Assembly: GCA_050245915.1 (NCBI GenBank)
Contig: JBFWWZ010000007.1
Coordinates: forward strand, 1 to 64,000
Length of the DNA stretch: 64,000 bases
Reading direction: 5' to 3'
Origin: JBDSKH01 sp050245915
GTDB lineage: Bacteria; Actinomycetota; Actinomycetes; Actinomycetales; Microbacteriaceae
A program made the position numbers and the translations under genes. Below, one piece after another: positions 33,224 through 41,911 of the stretch (position 1 is the first letter of the stretch; each line of letters begins with the position of its first letter). A model generated the notes under the pieces. That model did not search any database. It saw only the letters and a program-made list of their open reading frames with translations, and was not told the DNA's origin.

Positions 33224-33886
33224 ATGCGCAACAAGGTCGTCGCCGGTCCCGCGGCCGCGGTGGACGGCGTCGCCGACGGCTCGACCGTGCTCATCGGCGG
33301 CTTCGGCCTCGCCGGGCAGCCGCTCGCCCTCATCGACGCACTGCTCGAGCAGGGCGCCCGCGACCTCACGATCGTCAGCAACAACGCCGGCAACGCCGAC
33401 TTCGGCATCGCCCGGCTGCTCGCCAACGGACGGGTGCACAAGGTCGTGTGCTCCTTCCCCCGGCAGAGCGACTCCTACGTGTTCGACGAGCTCTACCGCG
33501 CAGGGAAAGTCGAGCTCGAGGTCGTGCCGCAGGGCAACCTGGCCGAGCGGATCCGCGCCGGCGGCGCCGGCATCGGCGGGTTCTTCACCCCGACCGGCGC
33601 AGGCACCCTGCTGGCCGAAGGCAAGGAGACCCGGGTCATCGACGGACGCACCTACGTGCTCGAATCGCCGATCCGGGGAGACGTCGCCCTCATCGGGGCG
33701 TACCGCGGCGACCCGTACGGCAACCTGGTGTTCCGCAAGACCAGCCGCAACTTCAACCCGATGATGGCGACCGCCGCCACGCTCACCATCGCCTCGGTGC
33801 ACGAGGTGGTCCCGGTCGGCGCGCTCGATCCCGAAGCCGTCGTCACCCCCGGCATCTTCGTCGACAGAGTGGTGGCACTACAGTGA
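33224..33886 (+). CDS. pcaI: 3-oxoadipate CoA-transferase, alpha subunit
   Basis: A 220-residue subunit of the transferase that moves CoA from succinyl-CoA to beta-ketoadipate. DGSTVLIGGFGLAGQPLALI is the alpha-subunit signature; ITYL-type family features continue with RAGGAGIGGFFTPTGAGTLL. GGAG lies five bases before the ATG. It is first in pcaIJF, and its stop overlaps the pcaJ GTG. Confidence 0.93.
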   Translation: MRNKVVAGPAAAVDGVADGSTVLIGGFGLAGQPLALIDALLEQGARDLTIVSNNAGNADFGIARLLANGRVHKVVCSFPRQSDSYVFDELYRAGKVELEVVPQGNLAERIRAGGAGIGGFFTPTGAGTLLAEGKETRVIDGRTYVLESPIRGDVALIGAYRGDPYGNLVFRKTSRNFNPMMATAATLTIASVHEVVPVGALDPEAVVTPGIFVDRVVALQ

Positions 33887-34509
33887 CGCTCGACCGCGAC
33901 GCCCTCGCCGCGCGCATCGCCCGCGACATCCCGTACGGCGCCTACGTCAACCTCGGCATCGGCGCCCCCACCCTCATCGCCGACCACCTCGACCCGGCGC
34001 TCGACGTCACCCTCCACACCGAGAACGGCCTGCTCGGCATGGGGCCGGCCGCCACCGGCGACGCGATCGACGGCGACCTGATCAACGCGGGCAAGCAGCC
34101 GGTCACCGAACTCCCCGGCGCCGCCTACTTCAGCCAGGCGGACTCGTTCGCGATGATGCGCGGCGGGCACCTCGACGTCTGCGTGCTCGGGGCGTACCAG
34201 GTGTCGGCCGCCGGCGACCTCGCCAACTGGCACACCGGCGGAGCCGACGCGATCCCCGCGGTCGGCGGCGCGATGGATCTCGCCATCGGAGCGAAACAGG
34301 TCTGGGTGATGATGGACCTGCTGACCAAGGACGGCTCCTCGAAACTGGTCGACGCGTGCACGTACCCCCTCACCGGGATCGGCTGCGTCAGCCGGGTCTA
34401 CACCGAACGGGCCGTGTTGGAGGTCGGCGCCGCGGGAGCACGGGCGCTCGACACGTTCGGCACCACCCTCGACGAATTGCGGGACCTCACCGGATTGGAC
34501 CTCAGATGA
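33883..34509 (+). CDS. pcaJ: 3-oxoadipate CoA-transferase, beta subunit
   Basis: A 208-residue catalytic subunit. The CoA-accepting Glu is in HTENGLLGMGP, with GAYVNLGIGAPTLIADHL before it and GGHLDVCVLGAYQVSAAGDL after it. The GTG start at 33883 overlaps the pcaI stop (GTGA). With PcaI it activates beta-ketoadipate for thiolysis by PcaF, whose ATG overlaps the pcaJ stop. Confidence 0.93.
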   Translation: MTLDRDALAARIARDIPYGAYVNLGIGAPTLIADHLDPALDVTLHTENGLLGMGPAATGDAIDGDLINAGKQPVTELPGAAYFSQADSFAMMRGGHLDVCVLGAYQVSAAGDLANWHTGGADAIPAVGGAMDLAIGAKQVWVMMDLLTKDGSSKLVDACTYPLTGIGCVSRVYTERAVLEVGAAGARALDTFGTTLDELRDLTGLDLR

Positions 34510-35660
34510 CCGCCAGCTTCGTGTACGACGCCGTCCGCACGCCGTTCGGCCGCTACGGCAAGGCGCTCGCGGGGGTGCGACCCGACGACCTCGCCGCCTC
34601 GACGCTGCGCGCGCTGCTCGTGCGGCATCCCGGACTCGACCCCGCCCGCATCGGCGACGTGTTCATGGGCGACGCCAACCAGGCCGGTGAAGACAACCGC
34701 GACGTCGCGCGCATGGCCGTGCTGCTCGCGGGGCTGCCGGACTCGGTTACCGGCACCACGATCAACCGGCTCTGCGGGTCGGGGCTCGACGCCGCGATGC
34801 AGGCCAGCCGCATGATCGAGACCCAGGATGCCGAGGTCGCCATCGCGGGCGGCGTCGAATCCATGAGCCGGGCGCCCTGGGTGTCGCTGACCGAAGACGG
34901 CGACCGGGTCGGCACAGCACTCGGCTGGCGGCTGGCGAACCCCCACCACCCGGCGGAGATCGTCGTGCCGATGGGCGCGACCGCCGAGCTGCTCGCCGAC
35001 GAGTACGGCATCAGCCGCGACGAGCAGGACGCGTTCGCGCTGCGATCGCATCTCGCCGCGGCGAAAGCCTGGGACGACGGCATCTTCGAGGGCGAGATCG
35101 TCGGCGTGCCCGGCGTCGACCTCACGCGGGACGAGGGCGTGCGGCCCGACTCGAGCCTCGAGGCGCTCGGCGGGCTGAAGACCGTGTTCCGCGAGGACGG
35201 CGGCACGGTGACCGCGGGCAACTCCTCGCCGCTCAGCGACGGGTCGTCGATGGTGCTGATCGGCGCCGAGGGCGCACTCGGCGACACCGAGCCGCTCGCC
35301 CGGATCGCCGGCCGCGGCGCGATGGGCACCGACCCCAACCACTTCGGCATCGCGCCGGTCGAGGCCGCGAACCGGGCGCTCGCCCGCGCCGGCAAGACCT
35401 GGGCCGACGTGGATCTCGTCGAACTCAACGAGGCGTTCGCGGCGCAGTCCCTCGCCTGCCTCCGGCTCTGGCCCGAGCTCGACCCGGCGAAGGTGAACGT
35501 GCACGGCGGGGCGATCGCGATCGGGCATCCGCTGGGAGCCTCCGGCGGTCGCATCCTGGGTCGCGCCGCGCACGCCCTGCAGCAGCGGGGCGGCGGGGTC
35601 GCGGTGGCCGCGATCTGCATCGGCGTCGGCCAGGGCCTCGCCGTCGTGCTGGAACGCTAG
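34506..35660 (+). CDS. pcaF: 3-oxoadipyl-CoA thiolase
   Basis: A 384-residue thiolase that splits beta-ketoadipyl-CoA into acetyl-CoA and succinyl-CoA, the end of the pathway. The nucleophilic Cys is in TTINRLCGSGLDA, the His in GGAIAIGHPLGASGGR, and the second Cys in AICIGVGQGLA. It is about 15 residues shorter than many PcaF proteins. Its TAG stop directly abuts the CTA (stop) of the convergent monooxygenase gene, leaving no intergenic base. Confidence 0.93.
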   Translation: MTASFVYDAVRTPFGRYGKALAGVRPDDLAASTLRALLVRHPGLDPARIGDVFMGDANQAGEDNRDVARMAVLLAGLPDSVTGTTINRLCGSGLDAAMQASRMIETQDAEVAIAGGVESMSRAPWVSLTEDGDRVGTALGWRLANPHHPAEIVVPMGATAELLADEYGISRDEQDAFALRSHLAAAKAWDDGIFEGEIVGVPGVDLTRDEGVRPDSSLEALGGLKTVFREDGGTVTAGNSSPLSDGSSMVLIGAEGALGDTEPLARIAGRGAMGTDPNHFGIAPVEAANRALARAGKTWADVDLVELNEAFAAQSLACLRLWPELDPAKVNVHGGAIAIGHPLGASGGRILGRAAHALQQRGGGVAVAAICIGVGQGLAVVLER

Positions 35661-37376
35661 CTACGGAAGCGCCGGAATCGGCGCGCCCAGCGGCAGCACG
35701 TACGCGACGTAGTGGTCGGGGCGCACGATGACGATGGCGCCCTCGCGGGAGATGCCGCGCTCCTCGAAGATGTCGTGCTGCGGGTCGACCGCGAAGACGT
35801 TCTCGTCGTCGAACAGCTCGAACCGGCCGACCCGCGGCCGGAACACGCCAGGCACCGACTGGATGTCGACCTCGGTGTACGGGCTCGGATAGATCACCTT
35901 CACGTCGAACCACTCCGCGGGACCGGGCAGCTCGAGCTCCTGCGGATCGCCGAAGACGTAGATGCGCCAGCGCCCGTCCGCCCGTGCCAGATGCCCGAGG
36001 TGCTGCGGGGTGGCGTCGCACACCCGGACCACGGGAGCCGAGTGGAACCGCTTGCCGATCGGGAACCCGGACGCGAGCTGCTGGTGCGCCGGCTCGCCGA
36101 CGATCATCGACGGCGGGTACTGGGTCATGAAGCCGGCGGGGAACTCGATGGTGCGCTGGTAGAACTCCTCGAGGTAGGAGGGCTCCGGCAGGTCCTCGGG
36201 GCGGGTGGCCATGAGGGTCGACCACTCGCGGTCGAAGTCGATGAGGTTCTTCGCGATCACCTGACGCTCGGCCGAGTAGGTGGCGAGCAGGGATGCCGGC
36301 GCCCGGCCGTCGAGCACGTGCCCGAGCTTCCAGCCGATGTTCCAGCCGTCCTGCATGGAGACGTTCATGCCCTGCCCGGCCTTCGCGCTGTGCGTGTGGC
36401 AGGCGTCGCCGGCGATGAAGACACGTGGGTCGTCACCGTCGTCGAAGCGCTCGGTGAGCCGGTGGCCCACCTCGTAGACGCTGTTCCAGGCCACGTGCTT
36501 CACGTCGAGCGTGTACGGCGCGAGGATCGCGTTCGCCTGCGCGATGACCTCGTCGATGGAGGTGTCGCGCACCTCGGGACGCGCCTCGCCGAGGTCGACG
36601 TACATGCGGAACAGATATCCGCCCTCGCGCGGGATCAGCAGGATCTGGCCCGCCTTGTCCGACTGGATGGCGGCTTTCAGCCGGATGTCGGGGAAGTCGG
36701 TGACGGCGAGCACGTCCATCACGCCCCAGGCGTGGTTCGCCTGCGCCCCCTCGAGCGAGAGCCCGATCGCGCTGCGCACCCCGGAGCGCGCGCCGTCCGC
36801 GCCGATCACGTACTTCGCGCGGACGTCTTTCCCGTCGAGGTGCACGAGCACGTGGTCGTCGCGGATCTCGAGTCCCGTGAACTCCCACCCGTAGTCGACG
36901 GTCATGCGCGTCGGCGACCGCTCCATCCATTCGGCGAAGTAGTCGAGCACGCGCGCCTGGTTGACGAGCAGGTGCGGGAATTCGCTGACGCCGTGCGGGT
37001 CGTCGGGCGTGCGCGACATGCGGACGATGCGCGACGGGTCGTCGGGGTCGGGCTTCCAGAACACCATCTCGGTCTGGACGAAGGCCTCCTCCACGATGCG
37101 GTCGGCGAACCCGAACGCCTGGAAGGTCTCGACGCTTCGCGACTGGATGCCGTCGGCCTGCCCGATCTCGAGGCGGCCGGGGCGGCGGTCGATGATCCGC
37201 GTCGTGATGGACGGGAACTGCGCCAGCTGGGCGGCGGCGATCATGCCGGCGGGCCCGGCGCCGACGATGAGCACGTCGACCTCGTCGGGCAGCTCGTCCG
37301 GGCGATCGATGCCGGTGCCGGCGGCGGGCTGGATTCGGGGGTCGCCCGAGACGTAGCCGTTGTGGTGGAACTGCAC
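35661..37376 (-). CDS. FAD-dependent aromatic monooxygenase, MobA-like (3-hydroxybenzoate 4-hydroxylase family)
   Basis: A 571-residue flavoprotein of the phenol hydroxylase/MobA group. The FAD domain shows VLIVGAGPAGMIAAAQLAQF, VIGADGARSGVR and FIAGDACHTHSAKAGQGMN; the C-terminal thioredoxin-like dimerisation domain starts near residue 430 (SGFPIGKRFHSAPVVR) and ends GAIVIVRPDHYVAYVLPL. MobA turns 3-hydroxybenzoate into protocatechuate, which the adjacent pca genes would use; a different phenolic substrate is possible because the gene is divergent from the hpa operon. The GTG at 37376 is chosen because TACGAT lies six bases before it; the longer frame crosses the promoter. Confidence 0.8.
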   Translation of the reverse strand: MQFHHNGYVSGDPRIQPAAGTGIDRPDELPDEVDVLIVGAGPAGMIAAAQLAQFPSITTRIIDRRPGRLEIGQADGIQSRSVETFQAFGFADRIVEEAFVQTEMVFWKPDPDDPSRIVRMSRTPDDPHGVSEFPHLLVNQARVLDYFAEWMERSPTRMTVDYGWEFTGLEIRDDHVLVHLDGKDVRAKYVIGADGARSGVRSAIGLSLEGAQANHAWGVMDVLAVTDFPDIRLKAAIQSDKAGQILLIPREGGYLFRMYVDLGEARPEVRDTSIDEVIAQANAILAPYTLDVKHVAWNSVYEVGHRLTERFDDGDDPRVFIAGDACHTHSAKAGQGMNVSMQDGWNIGWKLGHVLDGRAPASLLATYSAERQVIAKNLIDFDREWSTLMATRPEDLPEPSYLEEFYQRTIEFPAGFMTQYPPSMIVGEPAHQQLASGFPIGKRFHSAPVVRVCDATPQHLGHLARADGRWRIYVFGDPQELELPGPAEWFDVKVIYPSPYTEVDIQSVPGVFRPRVGRFELFDDENVFAVDPQHDIFEERGISREGAIVIVRPDHYVAYVLPLGAPIPALP

Positions 37377-37388
37377 GCTCGGATCGTA
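37377..37388 (-). promoter_or_regulatory. -10 box of leaderless MobA-like transcript
   Basis: TACGAT (37388-37383) lies six bases before the GTG and overlaps the left arm of the divergent inverted repeat. Confidence 0.55.
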
Positions 37389-37404
37389 TATCTTTTCGCA
37401 TACG
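37385..37404. promoter_or_regulatory. Inverted repeat in the 55-base divergent region, candidate GntR operator
   Basis: CGTAT and ATACG arms with a ten-base spacer, overlapping the MobA-like -10 box and lying about 30 bases before the hpa operon start. GTAT half-sites are usual for GntR proteins, and a GntR gene is second in the operon. Confidence 0.4.
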
Positions 37405-37431
37405 GCGATCAAGAGCGGAGGAAGACAGGCC

Positions 37432-38853
37432 ATGGAGCGTCCCGGCAAGGTCATCGCACTGCATCTCAACTACCCATCGCGCATCGCGCAGCGGGGCCGC
37501 ACACCCGAGCAGCCGTCGTACTTCCTCAAGCCGTCGACATCCGTCGCCGCGTCAGGCGACCCCATCGAGCGCCCCGCCGGCACCGAGTTACTCGCCTTCG
37601 AGGGCGAGGTCGCCCTCGTCATCGGCCGCACCGCCCGCCGCGTCTCCGCCGAGGACGCATGGTCCTACGTCTCCGGCGTCACCGCCGCGAACGACTTCGG
37701 CGTCTACGACCTGCGCTGGGCCGACAAAGGCAGCAACCTGCGCTCCAAGGGCGGCGACGGGTTCACGCCCCTCGGGCCCGAGATCATCCCTGCGGACGCC
37801 GTCGACCCCGCCGCACTCCGTATCCGCACCTGGGTCGACGGTGAGCTCGTGCAGGACGACACCACCGCCGGGCTCGTGTTCCCGTTCGCTCGGCTGGTCG
37901 CCGACCTGTCGCAGTTGCTGACGCTGGAACCCGGCGACGTCATCCTGACCGGCACCCCCGCCGGCTCGAGCGTCGTCGTACCCGGTCAGACGGTCGAGGT
38001 GGAGGTGGACGTTCCCGGCGGGCGGAGCACCGGGCGGCTCGTGACCCCCGTCATCGACGGCACCACACCGCTCGGCGACTACGGTGCGCAGCCGAAAGTC
38101 GACGACCTGCAGCGCACCGAGGCCTGGGGCTCGCGCTCCGCGGCGGGACTCGATCCGGAGTTCGAGCTCGACGACGACCTGCGGGCGCGGCTCGCGAGCG
38201 TCGGCACCGCCACCCTCAGCGCGCAGCTGCGCAAGCGCGGATACGACGAGGTCTCGATCGACGGTGTCCGAACGAATCAGCCCGGCGCGCACCTCGTCGG
38301 GCGGGCGCGCACGCTCCGGTTCATCCCGTTCCGACCCGACCTGTTCGAGGCCCACGGCGGCGGGTTCAACGCCCAGAAGCGGGCGTTCGACACGATCGGC
38401 GAAGGCGAGGTGCTGGTCATCGAGGCGCGCGGTGAGGCCGGTACGGGGACAGTCGGCGACATCCTGGGTCTGCGGGCGCAGGTGCGCGGCGCCGCGGGGA
38501 TCGTGACCGACGGAGGGATCCGCGACTGGGCGCAGGTGGCCGCCCTCGGCATCCCGAGCTTCTCGGCCGGGCCGCACCCGGCGGTTCTCGGCCGCCGCCA
38601 CGTGCCGTGGGAGACCGACGTCACCGTCGCCTGCGGCGGGGCCGCCGTGCAGCCGGGCGACGTGATCGTCGGGGACGACGACGGCGTGCTCGTCATCCCG
38701 CCCGCGCTGGTGCGGGAGGTGGCCGACGCCGCCGTCGAGCAGGAGCGCGAGGAGCGGTTCATCGCCCAGCAGGTGGCAGCGGGGGTGTCCGTCGACACGC
38801 TCTACCCGATGAGCCCCGAGTGGCGCGCACGGTACGCGGGGTGGCATGAGTAA
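37432..38853 (+). CDS. Fumarylacetoacetate hydrolase-family / RraA-like fusion protein (hpa pathway)
   Basis: A 473-residue two-domain protein. Residues about 1-225 form an FAH-family domain (YFLKPSTSVAASGDPI, LAFEGEVALVIG, VTAANDFGVYD, DVILTGTPAGS), as in HpaG, which decarboxylates and isomerises homoprotocatechuate cleavage products. Residues about 250-473 form an RraA/HMG-aldolase-like domain (VGTATLSAQLRKRGYDE, GDILGLRAQVRGAAGIVTDG, GDVIVGDDDGVLVIP), a fold used by class II pyruvate aldolases and oxaloacetate decarboxylases. The fusion would join two late steps. GGAGG is ten bases before the ATG at 37432. It overlaps the GntR gene by eight bases. Confidence 0.8.
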   Translation: MERPGKVIALHLNYPSRIAQRGRTPEQPSYFLKPSTSVAASGDPIERPAGTELLAFEGEVALVIGRTARRVSAEDAWSYVSGVTAANDFGVYDLRWADKGSNLRSKGGDGFTPLGPEIIPADAVDPAALRIRTWVDGELVQDDTTAGLVFPFARLVADLSQLLTLEPGDVILTGTPAGSSVVVPGQTVEVEVDVPGGRSTGRLVTPVIDGTTPLGDYGAQPKVDDLQRTEAWGSRSAAGLDPEFELDDDLRARLASVGTATLSAQLRKRGYDEVSIDGVRTNQPGAHLVGRARTLRFIPFRPDLFEAHGGGFNAQKRAFDTIGEGEVLVIEARGEAGTGTVGDILGLRAQVRGAAGIVTDGGIRDWAQVAALGIPSFSAGPHPAVLGRRHVPWETDVTVACGGAAVQPGDVIVGDDDGVLVIPPALVREVADAAVEQEREERFIAQQVAAGVSVDTLYPMSPEWRARYAGWHE

Positions 38854-39484
38854 GTCGCAGCAGGCCTACGCCTGGATCAAGGAGCGCATCGACGACGGCC
38901 GGTTCGTCTCGGGGTACCGGCTCGTGCTCGGGCCGATCGCGCAGGAACTCGGCACCAGTGTGGTGCCGGTGCGCGAGGCGATCCGGCTACTCGAAGCCGA
39001 GGGCCTCGTCACGTTCGAGCACAATGTCGGAGCCCAGGTCGCGCTGGTGCACGAAGACGAGTACGTCTTCACGATGCAGACCCTGAGCCTCGTCGAGGGC
39101 GCGGCGACCGCGTTGGCCGCCCCGCACATCACCGCCGACGACATCACCCGCGCCCGCGCCATCAACGACCAGATGACCGCCATGCTCGCCCAGTTCGACC
39201 CGGCGCGATTCACGGCGCTCAACCTCGACTTCCACTCGGTGCTGTTCGAGCGCTGCCCGAACCCGCACATCGTCGACCTCGTGGGCCGCGGCTGGGCGCG
39301 GCTGAAGCTGCTGCGCGAGTCGACCTTCAGCTTCGTGCCCGGCCGCGCACCCTCGTCGGTCGAGGAGCACGAGCAGATCCTGCGGCTGATCGAGCGACGT
39401 GCCGACCCGCTCGAGATCGAACTCGCCGCACGCCGCCACCGCACCACGACCATGGACGCCTACCTGGCGTCGCGACACCCCTAG
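38846..39484 (+). CDS. GntR family transcriptional regulator (FCD type) of the hpa operon
   Basis: A 212-residue regulator: N-terminal winged helix with LGPIAQELGTSVVPVREAI (about 33-51), then an all-helical FCD effector domain with the metal-binding His pattern (LDFHSVLFERCPNPHIVD, VEEHEQILRLI, AARRHRTTTMD). Placed inside the operon after the FAH-RraA gene, it probably represses the operon in the absence of an aromatic intermediate. Eight bases separate it from the aldolase gene. Confidence 0.85.
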   Translation: MSKSQQAYAWIKERIDDGRFVSGYRLVLGPIAQELGTSVVPVREAIRLLEAEGLVTFEHNVGAQVALVHEDEYVFTMQTLSLVEGAATALAAPHITADDITRARAINDQMTAMLAQFDPARFTALNLDFHSVLFERCPNPHIVDLVGRGWARLKLLRESTFSFVPGRAPSSVEEHEQILRLIERRADPLEIELAARRHRTTTMDAYLASRHP

Positions 39485-39491
39485 GAGCCCG

Positions 39492-40430
39492 ATGCGCTTC
39501 CGCACCAACCCCCACGACATCCGCGGCTCGATCGTGCCACTGATGACCCCGTTCACTGCCGACGGCGCCGTTGACCACGAGAGCCTCGAGAACCTGGTCG
39601 AATGGCAGCTGGCCAACGGCACCCATGGAATCTCCATCGGCGGCTCGACAGGCGAGCCGGGGGCCCAGAGCCTCGAAGAGCGGATCGCCGCGATCGCGAC
39701 CGTGACCTCCGCCGTCGCCGACCGGGTACCGGTGGTCGTCGGCACGGGCACGGCGCAGCTGCAGGAGACGCTGGAGCTGACCGCCGCCGCCGTCGAGCTC
39801 GGCATCGACGCGTCGCTGATCATCACGCCCTACTACGCCAGGCCCACGCAGGAGGCGCTCTACGTCTGGTACAAGACGGTGGCCGCCGAGTTCCCCGACC
39901 TGCCGATCATCGCCTACAACGTGCCGTCGCGCACCGCGGTCGACATCGTCCCCGAGACGGTCGCGCGGCTGTTCCGCGACGTCGACAACTTCGTGGGCAT
40001 CAAAGAGACCACGAAGGACTTCGAGCACTTCAGCCGGGTGCTGCAGCTCTGCGGCCGGGAACTGATCGTGTGGTCGGGCATCGAGCTGCTGTGCCTCCCG
40101 CTGCTGGCGCTTGGCGGCGCCGGCTACCTCAGCGCTACGGCCAACATCGCGCCCGCCGCCCACGCCCGCATGTTCGAGCTGTGGGAGGCGGGCGACCAGG
40201 AGGCGGCCCGCGAGATCCATTACGGCCTGCACCCACTCGTCGACCTGCTGTTCGTCGAGACCAACCCGGCACCCGGGAAGTGGGTGCTCGAGCAGCGCGG
40301 CCTCATCCGGTCGGGCTACGTGCGCCCCCCGCTCATCACGCCCACGGAGTCGGGCCTCGTGAAGATCCGCCAGTACCTGCAGGAGGGCGAGGCGTACCTC
40401 ACCCCGGTCGCGAAGGAGTTCCAGCTGTGA
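39492..40430 (+). CDS. DapA-like aldolase/lyase of the hpa operon
   Basis: A 312-residue class I aldolase of the dihydrodipicolinate synthase/N-acetylneuraminate lyase superfamily. Schiff-base Lys171 is in FVGIKETTKD, Tyr142 in IAYNVPSRT and the carboxylate-binding motif GSTGE at 51-55. Because it is encoded between hpa genes, it probably cleaves 2,4-dihydroxyhept-2-ene-1,7-dioate to pyruvate and succinate semialdehyde in place of HpaI, or performs a related step, rather than lysine synthesis. AGGAG precedes the ATG. The stop overlaps the hpaE GTG. Confidence 0.8.
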   Translation: MRFRTNPHDIRGSIVPLMTPFTADGAVDHESLENLVEWQLANGTHGISIGGSTGEPGAQSLEERIAAIATVTSAVADRVPVVVGTGTAQLQETLELTAAAVELGIDASLIITPYYARPTQEALYVWYKTVAAEFPDLPIIAYNVPSRTAVDIVPETVARLFRDVDNFVGIKETTKDFEHFSRVLQLCGRELIVWSGIELLCLPLLALGGAGYLSATANIAPAAHARMFELWEAGDQEAAREIHYGLHPLVDLLFVETNPAPGKWVLEQRGLIRSGYVRPPLITPTESGLVKIRQYLQEGEAYLTPVAKEFQL

Positions 40431-41911
40431 AGCCCGCCGGCATCCCGGATCGCATCCGGCACTACATCGACGGAGCCTTCGTCGACAGCGTCGACGGCGA
40501 CACCTTCGACGTGCTCGATCCCGTCACGAACCAGACCTACATCCAGGCCGCGGCCGGCAAGAAGGCCGACGTCGACCTCGCCGTCGCGGCAGCCACCCGC
40601 GCCTTCCGCGAGGGGCCGTGGCCCCGGATGAAGCCGCGCGAACGCGCTCGCGTACTCAACAGGATCGCGGATGCCGTCGAGAGCCGCGACCGCGAGCTCG
40701 CGGAACTCGAGACCTTCGACACCGGGCTGCCGATCACCCAGGCGCTGGGGCAGGCGCAGCGCGCGGCCGAGAACTTCCGGTTCTTCGCCGACCTGATCGT
40801 CGCCCAGTCCGACGACACCTACAAGGTGCCCGGCGCGCAGGTGAACTACGTCAACCGCAAGCCGATCGGCGTCGCCGGGCTCATCACGCCGTGGAACACG
40901 CCTTTCATGCTCGAGAGCTGGAAGCTCGCGCCCGCCCTGGCATCCGGGTGCACCGTCGTACTGAAGCCCGCAGAGTTCACCCCGCTGTCGGCGTCCCTCT
41001 GGGCGGGCATCTTCGAGTCCGCCGGCCTGCCGCAGGGGGTCTTCAACCTCGTCAACGGGCTGGGCGAGGAGGCCGGCGATGCGCTCGTCACGCATCCCGA
41101 CGTGCCGCTCATCTCGTTCACCGGCGAGAGCCGCACCGGGCAGCTCATCTTCGGCAACGCCGCCCCGATGCTGAAGGGGCTCTCGATGGAGCTCGGCGGC
41201 AAGAGCCCGGCCGTCGTCTTCGCCGATGCCGACCTCGACGCCGCCATCGACTCGACCCTGTTCGGGGTGTTCTCGCTGAACGGCGAGCGCTGCACCGCCG
41301 GCAGCCGCATCCTCGTCGAGCGCCCCGTCTACGACGAGTTCCTCGAGCGGTACGCCGCGCGGGCGAAGAAGATCGTCGTCGGCGACCCGCACGACGACAA
41401 GACCGAGGTCGGCGCGCTCGTTCATCCGGAGCACTACGAGAAGGTCATGTCGTATGTCGAGCTCGGCAAGACGGAGGGCCGCCTGCTCGCCGGCGGCGGC
41501 CGCCCCGACGGCCTCGACACCGGCAACTACGTCGCCCCGACCGTGTTCGCCGACGTGAAGCCCGACGCTCGGATCTTCCAGGAGGAGATCTTCGGCCCGG
41601 TCGTCGCGATCACCCCGTTCGACACCGACGAGGAGGCGCTCGCCCTCGCGAACGGGGTCAAGTACGGCCTCGCCGCCTACATCTGGACCACCGACCTGCA
41701 GCGCGCCCACACCTTCGCGCAGAACGTCGAGGCCGGGATGGTGTGGCTGAACTCGCACAACGTGCGCGACCTGCGCACCCCGTTCGGCGGCGTCAAGGCC
41801 TCCGGCCTCGGACACGAGGGCGGCTACCGCTCGATCGACTTCTACACCGACCAGCAGGCCGTGCACATCACGCTCGGCCCCGTCCACACCCCCCGCTTTG
41901 GAGCCAGCTGA
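40427..41911 (+). CDS. hpaE: 5-carboxymethyl-2-hydroxymuconate semialdehyde dehydrogenase
   Basis: A 494-residue NAD-dependent aldehyde dehydrogenase. GLITPWNTPFMLESWKLAPA, the general-base Glu in MELGGKSP, the nucleophile Cys in NGERCTAGSR and EEIFGPVVAI are all present. Context (directly before hpaD) points to oxidation of the ring-cleavage semialdehyde of homoprotocatechuate. The GTG at 40427 overlaps the aldolase stop; its own stop overlaps the hpaD ATG. Confidence 0.9.
   Translation: MKPAGIPDRIRHYIDGAFVDSVDGDTFDVLDPVTNQTYIQAAAGKKADVDLAVAAATRAFREGPWPRMKPRERARVLNRIADAVESRDRELAELETFDTGLPITQALGQAQRAAENFRFFADLIVAQSDDTYKVPGAQVNYVNRKPIGVAGLITPWNTPFMLESWKLAPALASGCTVVLKPAEFTPLSASLWAGIFESAGLPQGVFNLVNGLGEEAGDALVTHPDVPLISFTGESRTGQLIFGNAAPMLKGLSMELGGKSPAVVFADADLDAAIDSTLFGVFSLNGERCTAGSRILVERPVYDEFLERYAARAKKIVVGDPHDDKTEVGALVHPEHYEKVMSYVELGKTEGRLLAGGGRPDGLDTGNYVAPTVFADVKPDARIFQEEIFGPVVAITPFDTDEEALALANGVKYGLAAYIWTTDLQRAHTFAQNVEAGMVWLNSHNVRDLRTPFGGVKASGLGHEGGYRSIDFYTDQQAVHITLGPVHTPRFGAS

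Noticed and set aside
39492..40430. True dihydrodipicolinate synthase (dapA) for lysine synthesis
   Set aside because: The gene lies inside an aromatic catabolic operon with overlaps to hpaE; the fold alone does not specify lysine synthesis.
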